64,000 bases of DNA from Pontibacter diazotrophicus (GTDB taxonomy: Bacteria; Bacteroidota; Bacteroidia; Cytophagales; Hymenobacteraceae): NCBI RefSeq assembly GCF_003367245.1, contig NZ_QRGR01000020.1:1-64000 (forward strand), read 5' to 3'. Positions 1 through 7,848 of the stretch are shown here, piece after piece. Below the pieces are notes generated by a model. The model did not search any database and was not told the origin of the DNA. It was given only the letters and a program-made list of their open reading frames with translations. Position 1 is the stretch's first letter, and every line of letters starts with the position of its first letter. The position numbers and the translations under genes are program-made.

Positions 1-836
1 CCGAAAAAAGGGTCCCAGGCAGAGTCGATGTAGCCCAGCTGGAAAGCGGTCAGGTAGCGCGACACGAGCCAGCCGATGAAACCGAGCACCATCATAATCC
101 AGCGCTGCGGCCAGCTGGAGGGGTTGTAGCTCCAGCCCGGAGGTGTATCGGGGCCCATCTTCATGTACATGATCATGTTGGGCATGCCCGGTATCAGGAT
201 GGTGAGCCCGATGATAAGTGCGCCCACCAGGGTGTCGTTGAGGTAAGCGACTGCCGTGGGAGACCAGAAAATGATGGGTGCCATGGTAAGCCAGATACCG
301 ACAAAGCAGCAGATCCACAGACTGACGGGACGGTTGGGGGTGAGGCCGCGCCACCCGAAGAAGATGAGCAGAGCACCGCTGATGATGTCGCTCCACTTCA
401 TGAAAGCAATGCGCTGGTCCAGCGAGAGCCACACGCTCCTGCCGCCTGACGGTTCCACGGTACCGATGCTATAGTCGAAGGTAAGCGGCGAGAGCAGCAC
501 CCAGGCACCGAGGATGATAATCATCCAGTACACCCACAGGGTTTGCATGTGGTGCATGTGCAGCATTTTCTCCCGCATCTCGTCAGACATGTCCATTTCG
601 TGTCCGCTGTGCTTCTCGTGCTGATGGCCTTTCTCATGCTGATGGCCTTCGTGCTGGTAATCCCCCCTTTTGTGCTGGTCCTGTTTTTCCTGGCCGTCTT
701 TGTGCATTTTCTTGTTATGCTGGCGCAGCTCCTTCTCAGCCATTGGCCTTGTCACACCGCGCATGCCCATGGAGCCGCTGTGCTTGCCATTGCTCTTCTT
801 ATTGTCCTTGTGCTCACGCTCTTCGTTGTTTTCCAT
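1..836 (-). CDS. SPW-type polytopic membrane protein with His/Met-rich N-terminus (3' end outside window)
   Basis: Open from ATG at 836 to the left edge (278 codons visible, no stop); an in-frame TAG lies upstream and no other plausible start intervenes. Residues 1-97 are hydrophilic and rich in His, Met, Lys and Glu (for example HEGHQHEKGHQHEKHSGHEM at 62-81), which looks like a metal-binding tail. From about residue 98 come hydrophobic helices with SPW-like motifs (WVLLSP near 112, WLTMAP near 182) and the segment PPGWSYNPSSW near 232. Bacteroidota proteins with this layout are often annotated as SPW-repeat or vitamin K epoxide reductase family proteins. The redox domain would lie beyond the window, so the function is not settled. 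A copper-handling or disulfide role is inference only. Confidence 0.8.
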   Translation of the reverse strand, partial: MENNEEREHKDNKKSNGKHSGSMGMRGVTRPMAEKELRQHNKKMHKDGQEKQDQHKRGDYQHEGHQHEKGHQHEKHSGHEMDMSDEMREKMLHMHHMQTLWVYWMIIILGAWVLLSPLTFDYSIGTVEPSGGRSVWLSLDQRIAFMKWSDIISGALLIFFGWRGLTPNRPVSLWICCFVGIWLTMAPIIFWSPTAVAYLNDTLVGALIIGLTILIPGMPNMIMYMKMGPDTPPGWSYNPSSWPQRWIMMVLGFIGWLVSRYLTAFQLGYIDSAWDPFF

Positions 837-1489
837 CGGGGAGTGGTTTCTAGGTACAAACTCTAAAATTAACTATACGAAGCAACCATGAACTCGATAT
901 TGTCAGCAGACTTCAAATAAATCTGCAGCGGGGGGATGGCAGAAAGTTACAGGAAGTATGGCGGCATAGTACTGCTAGGTGGTTTTAACATCAGTAACCT
1001 GTGGCAAGTTGGCTGTACCTATTATGATATGTCAGGTTCTGATTTGGGAGAAGCAACCTATGGCTACCATATGGTGGTGCTAGGCACCCTGTTGAGCAAC
1101 AAGGGCAAAGTAATTAGCCCCTCTGATTATTTGTAAAGTTGTAAAGGTTTGCTCTGTTTGAAAAATAGCACTAAAACAGAGGAGCTGGCAGCATTTCGAG
1201 TAAAAAGTGAAACAGAAATGGTTGTGCGCTGTTCTTAATTTCAAAGAGTTTTATGGGTGCCTTACCTATTATCCTTGAGGGAGAGCCGCTTGTATCAGAG
1301 TGGAAAAGGGAGACAATACATGAGACAATGATCTCTCCAAACGAGAGGCAGAAGGCTTGGCAGAGCTGTTTCGTCCTGATTATAAGCAGTCACCTCACAC
1401 CTGTTCCTTTACCGTCTGTTACTTGCTAAAAAGCGCTCATATTGAGCCTAAAAGCAAAAAACCCCTGCCATTTCTGACAGAGGTTTTCG
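837..1489. other. intergenic region without a convincing gene
   Basis: About 650 bases between the left membrane protein and tRNA-Phe. It holds a small inverted repeat (CTCTGTTT at 1152-1159 with AAACAGAG at 1174-1181) and the tRNA terminator near its end. A 66-codon open frame at 936-1136 lacks recognisable features and was not accepted as a gene. Confidence 0.5.
1458..1487 (-). terminator. probable intrinsic terminator of tRNA-Phe
   Basis: Arms AAAACCCCTG (1458-1467) and CAGAGGTTTT (1478-1487) pair with one mismatch. On the minus strand the hairpin is followed by a T-rich run. It lies directly 3' of the tRNA gene. Confidence 0.6.
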
Positions 1490-1562
1490 TGGTGATGAGT
1501 GGAATCGAACCACCGACACAAGGATTTTCAGTCCTTTGCTCTACCAACTGAGCTACATCACC
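1490..1562 (-). tRNA. tRNA-Phe (anticodon GAA)
   Basis: The minus strand folds as a complete cloverleaf: acceptor stem GGTGATG/CATCACC, D-loop AGCTCAGTTGGTAGAGC, anticodon stem-loop GGACTGAAAATCC with anticodon GAA, T-arm GGTTCGATTCC and discriminator A at 1490. CCA is not encoded. The promoter lies upstream at 1599-1629 and a terminator hairpin follows. Confidence 0.97.
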
Positions 1563-1598
1563 AGCTCTTGTTGTGTCCCCTTGTTCCGTAAGGGTATG

Positions 1599-1629
1599 CA
1601 AAAGTAGCAACTAACTTTTAAGTAGCAAA
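1599..1629 (-). promoter_or_regulatory. Bacteroidota-type promoter for tRNA-Phe
   Basis: Minus strand: -33 box TTTG (1626-1629), exactly 19 nt spacer, -7 box TACTTTTG (1599-1606). This fits the TTTG-N19-TAnnTTTG consensus known for Bacteroidota sigma-A. The word TTGCTACTT occurs twice within the element. Confidence 0.75.
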
Positions 1630-1731
1630 TATTCTGGAGAAAAATATTTTTAAAAATGTTTCCTGCGTACATTATTCTCAGTATTCTGCTATCTTTAGCT
1701 ATAAATTAGTATGTATAACGAATAGTTTGCT

Positions 1732-3105
1732 GTGATAGGAATAGAGAACATCATCTTTTTGATAGTGGCTGCCATCGGCATTGGCTTGTTTATATGGCAG
1801 ATCCGCAAAATCAGGAAAAATGTGCTGATGGGGCGTGATACTACGCTAAACGACAATCCATCGGAACGTATTAATAAAACTTTGCTGGTGGCTTTTGGGC
1901 AGCAGAAAATGTTTAAACGTATGTTGCCTGCTGTGCTGCACCTCTTTTTGTATGTGGGCTTCATTGTCATCAACGTGGAGGTGCTGGAGATTCTGATTGA
2001 TGGGATTTTTGGTACCCACCGTGCGCTTGGTTTTGTGGGCGAGCTGTACAGCGGCCTGATGGCCCTGAACGAGATACTGGCGGCGCTTGTGATCATTGCC
2101 TGCGTCATGTTCCTGTGGCGGCGTAATGTAACAAAGGTGCCACGGCTGTGGAATGGGGTAGAAATGCGCGCCTGGCCAAAAATAGATGCTAATATCATTC
2201 TGGTTACAGAGATTGTGCTGATGCTTGCCTTGTTCGTCTTCAACATTGCAGATATGAAGCGCGTGCTCGTGGCAGGTGGCGAAGTGGTAGGATATTACCC
2301 TGTGAGTTTGTTGTTTGTGAATATTTTTGGTGAAGACCCGGATCAGCTTTACGTGATAGCGAAAATAGGCTGGTGGTTCCACCTTGTGGGTATCCTGGCT
2401 TTTATGAACTACCTGCCAAGTTCCAAGCACTTTCACATCTTCATGGCTTTCCCGAACGTGTATTACTCTAATCTAAAGCCCAAAGGTAAGTTTACCACCA
2501 ATCCAGCTATTACGCATGAAATAAAGGCCATGCTGGACCCGGGCTACCAGCCACCAGCCCCAGAGATGGATGCAGAAGGAAACCCGATCATTCAGCGCTT
2601 CGGAGCCAAAGATGTAGAAGACCTGTCCTGGAAGCAGTTAATGGATTCCTATACCTGCACCGAGTGCGGGCGCTGTACTTCTGTTTGCCCGGCCAACATT
2701 ACGGGTAAGCTGCTTTCCCCGCGTAAGATCGTGATGGACACCCGCGACAGAATGGAAGAAAAGGGAGAGCACCCGGCAATATTTGTACCTAACCATTACA
2801 AGGAACAAGGCGAAGAGCGTGTAGAGGTGACAGAGGAGAAAACGCTGTTGCGCGGCTATATTACGCCGGAGGAGCTTTGGGCCTGTACTACCTGCAACGC
2901 CTGTGTGGAGTCCTGCCCGGTAAACATTGATCAACTATCCGTTATCATGGATTTGCGCCGTTACCTGGTGCTGGAAGAGTCTGCTGCGCCGGCTTCGCTG
3001 AACACCATGTTCACCAACATCGAGAACAACGGTGCTCCCTGGGCGTTCTCTCCAGCCGACCGCTTTAACTGGGCCGACGAAATTTACGTGCCAAGCAAAA
3101 ATTAA
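1732..3105 (+). CDS. membrane-anchored dicluster [4Fe-4S] protein (HdrC/GlpC-like fused to a NarI/HdrE-like membrane domain)
   Basis: 457 aa. The N-terminal half has about five membrane helices (first at residues 4-22). The C-terminal half carries two classic cluster motifs: C309xxC312xxC315xxxC319P and C385xxC388xxC391xxxC395P. This is the architecture of quinone-linked heterodisulfide-reductase-type electron carriers. The GTG at 1732 is taken as start because the upstream ATG at 1711 runs into a stop after four codons. TATCTTTA near 1690 resembles a -7 box. The next gene supplies a CCG-domain subunit, so the pair probably forms a membrane oxidoreductase moving electrons to or from menaquinone. 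The physiological substrate cannot be told from sequence. Confidence 0.85.
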   Translation: MIGIENIIFLIVAAIGIGLFIWQIRKIRKNVLMGRDTTLNDNPSERINKTLLVAFGQQKMFKRMLPAVLHLFLYVGFIVINVEVLEILIDGIFGTHRALGFVGELYSGLMALNEILAALVIIACVMFLWRRNVTKVPRLWNGVEMRAWPKIDANIILVTEIVLMLALFVFNIADMKRVLVAGGEVVGYYPVSLLFVNIFGEDPDQLYVIAKIGWWFHLVGILAFMNYLPSSKHFHIFMAFPNVYYSNLKPKGKFTTNPAITHEIKAMLDPGYQPPAPEMDAEGNPIIQRFGAKDVEDLSWKQLMDSYTCTECGRCTSVCPANITGKLLSPRKIVMDTRDRMEEKGEHPAIFVPNHYKEQGEERVEVTEEKTLLRGYITPEELWACTTCNACVESCPVNIDQLSVIMDLRRYLVLEESAAPASLNTMFTNIENNGAPWAFSPADRFNWADEIYVPSKN

Positions 3106-3261
3106 TTGTTGATTGTTAACTTGTTAATTGATTGAAGGTTGAATTGTTACACAGTTGATTGCTGTGCCCTGCCCGAGCTATACCTGCTTTTTGTGAACAA
3201 CAAAGAGAAATAGAAAGGGGCAGGTACAGAATAGCAATCATCAATTAGCAATCAACAATTC
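3104..3261. repeat. inverted word-repeat element, family B (AATTGTTGATTG), locus 1
   Basis: The gap between the two Fe-S genes holds copies of an AATTGTTGATTG-like word at 3104-3162 and the reverse complement (AGCAATCAACAATT and relatives) at 3231-3261. An inner 7-bp stem, TACCTGC (3181-3187) with GCAGGTA (3220-3226), nests inside. The left half starts at the stop codon and the right half ends about 10 nt before the next ATG. Confidence 0.7.
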
Positions 3262-3271
3262 ATAAAAACAG

Positions 3272-4093
3272 ATGGAAGAAAATAAAAGATTAGTGAAAGT
3301 GCCTACCATGGCTGAGATGGCCGCCAACGGCGAAGAGCCGGAAATCCTGTTTTGGGTGGGCTGTGCGGGTTCTTTCGACGACCGTTATAAAAGAGTAACG
3401 CGTGCCTTTGTGCAGATTTTAGAGCATATAGGTGTAAAGTATGCGGTGCTGGGCACAGAAGAAAGCTGCACCGGCGAGCCGGCGAAGCGCGCCGGAAATG
3501 AGTTCCTGTTTCAGATGCAGGCCCTGACAAACATCGAAGTACTGAATGGCTATAACGTAAAGAAGATTGTAACCGCCTGCCCGCACTGCTTCAACACCAT
3601 GAAGAATGAGTACCCTGATTTGGGAGGTAACTATGAGGTAATTCACCATTCCACGTTTCTGCAGCAGTTGATAAACGAGGGCAAAGTACGCGTAAAAGAG
3701 GGCGGGAGCTTTAAAGGCCGCCGCATCACGTACCATGACTCCTGCTACCTTGGTCGCGCCAACGACATATATGAGGCCCCGCGCGAAGTGCTGGCGGTGC
3801 TGGATGCAGACCTCGTGGAGATGAAACGTGTGCGTGCGAACGGCCTTTGCTGCGGTGCCGGTGGTGCCCAGATGTTTAAAGAGCCGGAGCCAGGCAAAAA
3901 GGATGTGAACATAGAAAGAACAGAAGAGGCACTGGCTACCTTAGGTACAGCCGGAAACAGTGTGATTGCCACGGCCTGTCCTTTTTGTATGGTCATGATG
4001 AACGATGGTGTGAAGAACAAGGATCAGGAAGAAAACGTACAGGTTTTCGATATCGCTGAACTAATCGCACAGGCAGAGGGGCTTACGAAGTAA
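3272..4093 (+). CDS. CCG-domain (Fe-S)-binding protein, HdrB/HdrD-like
   Basis: 273 aa, soluble. It contains two cysteine-rich halves typical of the CCG family: C66TGEPAKRAGNEF in the N-terminal half, and CPHC, DSCYLGR and C193C194GAGGAQMF in the C-terminal half, with a further ACPFC motif. Such domains bind noncubane or [4Fe-4S] clusters in heterodisulfide reductase HdrB, GlpC and LutA-type proteins. It is almost certainly the catalytic or electron-accepting partner of the membrane dicluster protein just upstream. The gap contains a repeat element, so cotranscription is likely but not certain. The substrate is unknown. Confidence 0.85.
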   Translation: MEENKRLVKVPTMAEMAANGEEPEILFWVGCAGSFDDRYKRVTRAFVQILEHIGVKYAVLGTEESCTGEPAKRAGNEFLFQMQALTNIEVLNGYNVKKIVTACPHCFNTMKNEYPDLGGNYEVIHHSTFLQQLINEGKVRVKEGGSFKGRRITYHDSCYLGRANDIYEAPREVLAVLDADLVEMKRVRANGLCCGAGGAQMFKEPEPGKKDVNIERTEEALATLGTAGNSVIATACPFCMVMMNDGVKNKDQEENVQVFDIAELIAQAEGLTK

Positions 4094-4210
4094 TTGTTGA
4101 TTGCTATATTGTTTAATTGTTAAATCTTTGTTCCTTTTTTGCTGTTAACGATTAAGCAATGCGGCCATGTGATCATGAGCCTTAACAATCAACAAACAAC
4201 AATTATTAAT
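4091..4210. repeat. inverted word-repeat element, family B, locus 2
   Basis: The word TAATTGTTGATTGCTA at 4091-4106 with degenerate copies to 4125 faces the reverse complement (TTAACAATCAACAAACAACA region) at 4180-4210. The right half ends 6 nt before the ATG at 4217, repeating the placement seen at 3104-3261. Confidence 0.6.
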
Positions 4211-4216
4211 CAAAAA

Positions 4217-4699
4217 ATGTATATTCCATTTAACGAACTGCCGCCACATGCGCGCCTCTGGATTTACCAAGCCAACAGGCCCTTAACGGACGCAGAGCAG
4301 GATAAAATAAAACCGACGCTACAGCGTTTTGCAGAGGAGTGGAGCAGCCATGGTACTGGCCTTCAGGCTTCTGCAGAGCTGCTGCACAACCAATTTTTAG
4401 TGCTGGCCAATAACGAAACAGCCGCCGCTGCCAGTGGCTGCTCTATCGATAAATCCGTGAACTTTGTGCGGGAGCTGGAGCAACAGCTTCAGGTTTCCTT
4501 TTTCGACCGTACGCAACTGGCATTCCTGAAAGAGGGGGAGGTAGAGTTGATAAGTGTGCAGGAGCTGAAAAAGAAAGTATCGGCCGGCGAGATTAGTGAG
4601 AATACATTATACTTTGATACATTAGTAAACAATTACGGAGAGCTGCAGGAAGCATGGCCACGGCCTGCCGGCAACAGCTGGCTTTCCCGCTATTTCTGA
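4217..4699 (+). CDS. conserved Bacteroidota protein, about 160 aa, function unknown
   Basis: 160 aa, no signal peptide or membrane helix. The ATG at 4217 gives the family-typical N-terminus MYIPFNELPPHARLWIYQA; a TTG further upstream at 4139 would translate repeat DNA and was not used. Conserved-looking blocks include SGCSIDKSV (near residue 72) and the C-terminal PAGNSWLSRYF. Relatives in Bacteroidota are often labelled ABC transporter ATPase, but no Walker A, Walker B or signature motif is present, so that label is unsupported. The gene ends 29 nt before the next start, suggesting one transcript with the PorE-like lipoprotein. Confidence 0.8.
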   Translation: MYIPFNELPPHARLWIYQANRPLTDAEQDKIKPTLQRFAEEWSSHGTGLQASAELLHNQFLVLANNETAAAASGCSIDKSVNFVRELEQQLQVSFFDRTQLAFLKEGEVELISVQELKKKVSAGEISENTLYFDTLVNNYGELQEAWPRPAGNSWLSRYF

Positions 4700-4728
4700 T
4701 ACGGCAAAACCCTAACCATATTTTGTTC

Positions 4729-6675
4729 ATGCACCAAACGCTGAAATTTAAATCCATAGCGCATCAAATTAAATCCATCAGTGTATTGTTGTTGCTCCTG
4801 CTGGTGCTCGGCGGTTGTGCAGGGCAGTACCTTAGCAAAGGCGATAAACGTTTTGAGCGGGAACAGTATGAGCGTGCCATCGAGTTCTACAAACAGGCAC
4901 TGACGAACGCAAACAACCCGGGCGAGGTAAACTACAAAATAGCGGAAGCTTACCGCCGCTCCAACCGCATAGCGGAGGCAATGCCTTATTATAAAGCAGC
5001 CCTGGATGCCAATTTCCGCAAAGAGGACGCTTATTACTACTATGGGCTTGCCCTGAAAGCCAACGGACAATATGAGGAGGCGCTGCGACAACTGCAGGAT
5101 TACGTGCGCGTAGGCACCAGCCCGCAACTAAAGGCGCTGGCTGCCCGTGAGGTTGAAACGCTGAGCTCCCTGAGCAATATACTCCGCCTCTCTTCGCCTT
5201 ACAAGATCAGTAATCTGGAGGCACTGAATACAGAAGCCTCGGAGTTTGCTCCTTACGTGTTGGAAAACGAACTGGTATTCTCCTCCACGCGTGGTCCGGG
5301 CAAAGAGTATATGGGAAATGGCGAAGGCTTCTTAAACCTGTATGCCACTACGCTCACAGATTCTGCTGCTGAAATGGGCGGTGCTGTGCGTCCGTACGAG
5401 AACATCAACGCTGAGGGAATACATGATGCCCTGGCCACTTTTACAAACGAGGGGCGCACCATGATATTTGCCCGGGGAAACCAAGGAACGAAAAAGGGCC
5501 GCCAGAACGTGGACTTGTTTATCTCAAACTTCCGATCCGGCGCCTGGACAGAACCACAGCCACTCAGTATCAACGACCCCGAGGCCTGGGACTCTTCCCC
5601 GGCTTTCTCCCCTGACGGCAGAACACTATACTTCTCCTCCAGCCGCAGAGGTGGCCTGGGTGGGAACGATATCTACAAAACCACCATCGACGATAATGGC
5701 CGCTTCTCCAGACCAGAGAACCTGGGACCGGATATTAACACGGCAGGCAATGAAGACTTTGTTTCAGTAGGGCCGGATGGTACCATATATGTTGCTTCCG
5801 ATGGACTGCCTGGCTTGGGAAGGCTGGATCTATTCCGCATAGAAGACGGAAAGCCCGTAAATATGGGGCAGCCCATCAACTCACCAGGCGATGACTTCGG
5901 AATCTTTGTCGGGGCGGGCAATACAGGCTTCTTCTCCTCTAACCGCGAGGGCGGCAAGGGGGGCGATGACTTGTACCGCTTTGTGAGGAGTGACATCAGG
6001 CTGGTTAACTTCTTTGTGGATGGTACGCTGTATCAGCAGCGCGAAGGCGCTAGCCAACGTACCGTAGTGCCGAACGAAACTGTAGTACTGCAGGACGCCA
6101 GCGGCCAAAGTTTACGGGAAACAACGACAGATGCAAGCGGGCAGTTTACCTTTGCCCTCGACTCAGCCTCTACTTACTCGCTGGTGGCAGATAAGCCCGG
6201 CTTCTTTACAGCCCGTGAGCAGATAACGACAGTGGGTAAAACGCCACCGCAGGATGAGTTGGAGGAAGGAACGAACGAAGTGCGGCTAACTGCTACTTTG
6301 GTGCTGAATGAAATTGTGCGGGAGAAGGCCATTGTGCTGGAGAACATTTTCTACGATTTCGATAAAGCGGATATTCGTCCGGATGCGGCACAGGAGCTGG
6401 ATAAGCTGGTGCAGATACTGAAAGATAATCCAGGTATTTCGATTGAGCTAAGTTCCCATACCGATGAACGCGGTAGCGAAGCCTATAACCTGGACCTGTC
6501 GCAGCGACGTGCCGAGTCGGCCGTAGAATACATCATCTCGCAGGGCATCGACCGCTCACGCATCACAGCCAGAGGCTACGGTGAAAGCCGCCCTGTGGTG
6601 CCAAACGCCACAACGGAGGAAGAACATCAGCGTAACCGCCGTACCGAATTCAAAGTGGTGCGTATACAGGAATAA
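4729..6675 (+). CDS. porE: PorE-like OmpA-family lipoprotein (TPR + PD40 propeller + CarboxypepD-reg + OmpA_C)
   Basis: 648 aa from the ATG at 4729, which gives a lipoprotein signal with lipobox LVLGGC (Cys30). Domain order: TPR repeats about 33-140; WD40-like PD40 propeller about 180-430 (FSPDGRTLYFSSS, repeated SSxRxGG turns); carboxypeptidase-regulatory-like domain about 440-520; OmpA peptidoglycan-binding domain about 535-648 (YDFDKADIRPDAAQELD; SSHTDERGSEAYN; RRTEFKVV). The same order is known for PorE of the Porphyromonas type IX secretion system, a periplasmic lipoprotein tied to peptidoglycan. A generic TPR-PD40-OmpA paralog is the main alternative, since no other T9SS gene is visible here. 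It is followed by a strong terminator. Confidence 0.75.
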   Translation: MHQTLKFKSIAHQIKSISVLLLLLLVLGGCAGQYLSKGDKRFEREQYERAIEFYKQALTNANNPGEVNYKIAEAYRRSNRIAEAMPYYKAALDANFRKEDAYYYYGLALKANGQYEEALRQLQDYVRVGTSPQLKALAAREVETLSSLSNILRLSSPYKISNLEALNTEASEFAPYVLENELVFSSTRGPGKEYMGNGEGFLNLYATTLTDSAAEMGGAVRPYENINAEGIHDALATFTNEGRTMIFARGNQGTKKGRQNVDLFISNFRSGAWTEPQPLSINDPEAWDSSPAFSPDGRTLYFSSSRRGGLGGNDIYKTTIDDNGRFSRPENLGPDINTAGNEDFVSVGPDGTIYVASDGLPGLGRLDLFRIEDGKPVNMGQPINSPGDDFGIFVGAGNTGFFSSNREGGKGGDDLYRFVRSDIRLVNFFVDGTLYQQREGASQRTVVPNETVVLQDASGQSLRETTTDASGQFTFALDSASTYSLVADKPGFFTAREQITTVGKTPPQDELEEGTNEVRLTATLVLNEIVREKAIVLENIFYDFDKADIRPDAAQELDKLVQILKDNPGISIELSSHTDERGSEAYNLDLSQRRAESAVEYIISQGIDRSRITARGYGESRPVVPNATTEEEHQRNRRTEFKVVRIQE

Positions 6676-6690
6676 TCAGTGTAGCGCTAT

Positions 6691-6736
6691 AAGAAAGAGC
6701 AGCATGAGTTTATTCTCATGCTGCTCTTTCTTTTGA
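6691..6736. terminator. bidirectional intrinsic terminator
   Basis: A perfect 18-bp stem (6691-6708 with 6715-6732), 6-nt loop, A-rich left and T-rich right flank. It sits between convergent genes and can serve both. Confidence 0.9.
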
Positions 6737-6761
6737 TTACTGTATTGTACCTGTGAAAGGC

Positions 6762-7313
6762 TTAGCGGAAAATATACTTTATCCCGATGCCAAAGCTGTG
6801 CATGCGGGTTAAAGGTAGCGACCTAAGCGTATGCGTGTTATGCCCAATTAAAGTGTGGCGATAATCGATAGAAAGTGCCAGCGGAATCTTAGGGAAGGTA
6901 TACTCCAGACCGGCAGACGCCAGCAATACAGCGCCAACCTCCATGTCCTGTTTCTCCAGGTACCTGTTTCGGGTGGTGCCCACCGCTCCAATGCCAATGC
7001 CGGCATAAGGCTTCAGGCGGCTGGAGGTGAGTAACTGTGGTTGCCAAATATAGTGCAGCGAGGCCTGGTAAGATTCATGATAGTGCCACTGGCCCACCTG
7101 CAGCTCAAATGCCGATTCCGGCTTGACAAAATGCTTCATCCGTAGTTCAAACTTTGCACCCGCTGGCCCACTAGCGTTCGTTCTGAATCCGATGGCGGTT
7201 CTGTAAGGTGCTGTAGCCTGTGGTTTGGAGATAGGCATTTCGTTCTGGGCGCGAAGGGGAGAGGCAGCAAGTGCCAGCGCACCCAGTAAAGGGAGCATCA
7301 GTTTGTTTTTCAT
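6762..7313 (-). CDS. small outer-membrane beta-barrel protein
   Basis: 183 aa with a signal peptide (MKNKLMLPLLGALALAASPLRAQ, cleavage likely after AQ near residue 23). The mature part alternates polar and hydrophobic residues and ends in a C-terminal aromatic (IKYIFR), as expected for an eight-stranded OM barrel. The segment YAGIGIGAVGTT resembles the strand-turn pattern of OmpW/OprF-like barrels. It is monocistronic and convergent with the PorE-like gene. No specific function can be assigned. Confidence 0.75.
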   Translation of the reverse strand: MKNKLMLPLLGALALAASPLRAQNEMPISKPQATAPYRTAIGFRTNASGPAGAKFELRMKHFVKPESAFELQVGQWHYHESYQASLHYIWQPQLLTSSRLKPYAGIGIGAVGTTRNRYLEKQDMEVGAVLLASAGLEYTFPKIPLALSIDYRHTLIGHNTHTLRSLPLTRMHSFGIGIKYIFR

Positions 7314-7467
7314 CAGGTTATAAGGTTAGTTCTATATAGGTGGAGCCATATTTGTAACAAATGGTTGCAGCCCTTCGGAAGTATTAGGATGGAAGAGATT
7401 TTCATACTATTGGCAGTGTTATATAACAGAAGAGGAAACATAATGTGTGATACCCCATTATGGCTGT

Positions 7468-7556
7468 GTTAGGCAGAATTTTAAAATAAAATTTCAAAGC
7501 CTTTTTAGTTCTAAACCCTGTGCTTACTTTTGGCGTTAGTAACGTAAAAAGTAAGC
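7468..7556 (+). promoter_or_regulatory. higBA upstream region: GTTAGGC box and near-perfect 35-bp palindrome (candidate operator)
   Basis: Bases 7522-7556 form a 35-nt palindrome with 15 of 17 base pairs: outer arms GCTTACTTTT (7522-7531) and AAAAGTAAGC (7547-7556), inner arms CGTTA and TAACG around one central G. It ends directly before the ATG at 7557. HigA-type antitoxins bind such palindromes to repress their own operon; that role is inferred here. GTTAGGC at 7468-7474 mirrors GCCTAAC at 8143-8149 beyond higA. Confidence 0.6.
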
Positions 7557-7847
7557 ATGATTATTTCTTTTGGGTCAAAGGAAACTGAAAAAATTTGGAA
7601 TGGAGAAAGGGTAGCGAAGCTGCCTATGGAAATCCAGACGATTGGCAGGCGTAAATTAAGGATGCTCAACAACTCTCAAGATCTTGCCGACCTTCGGATT
7701 CCTCCCTCCAACAGGTTAGAGAAATTAGTGGGAAACCTAAAAGAGTTTTACAGCATCAGGATAAACAGCCAATGGAGAATCATCTTTCAATGGCATAACG
7801 GCCAAGCATCAGAAGTAGAAATTATTGATTACCACTATAAAGAATAA
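7557..7847 (+). CDS. higB: HigB-type toxin (RelE/ParE superfamily mRNA endonuclease)
   Basis: 96 aa, the usual HigB size. Family marks include KLPMEIQTIGRRKLRML, the segment DLRIPPSNRLEKLVG, and FYSIRINSQWRIIFQW, which holds the conserved arginines of the ribosome-dependent endonuclease fold. HigB cleaves translated mRNA when its antitoxin is degraded. Toxin-before-antitoxin order and a 1-nt gap to higA are diagnostic of higBA. The coding sequence is more AT-rich than its neighbours, suggesting acquisition. Confidence 0.92.
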   Translation: MIISFGSKETEKIWNGERVAKLPMEIQTIGRRKLRMLNNSQDLADLRIPPSNRLEKLVGNLKEFYSIRINSQWRIIFQWHNGQASEVEIIDYHYKE

Positions 7848-7848
7848 T

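Noticed and set aside
543..891. Two hydrophobic plus-strand frames
   Set aside because: They are antisense to the His/Met-rich membrane protein, whose minus-strand frame is continuous and family-like; the hydrophobicity arises from complementing His and Lys codons.
936..1136. 66-codon open frame upstream of tRNA-Phe
   Set aside because: No domain, signal or composition support, and no convincing promoter; likely a chance frame.
4139..4216. N-terminal extension of the 160-aa protein from a TTG
   Set aside because: The extension translates family B repeat DNA; the family-typical N-terminus begins at ATG 4217.
4217..4699. ABC transporter ATPase
   Set aside because: A common label for this family, but no Walker or signature motif is present.
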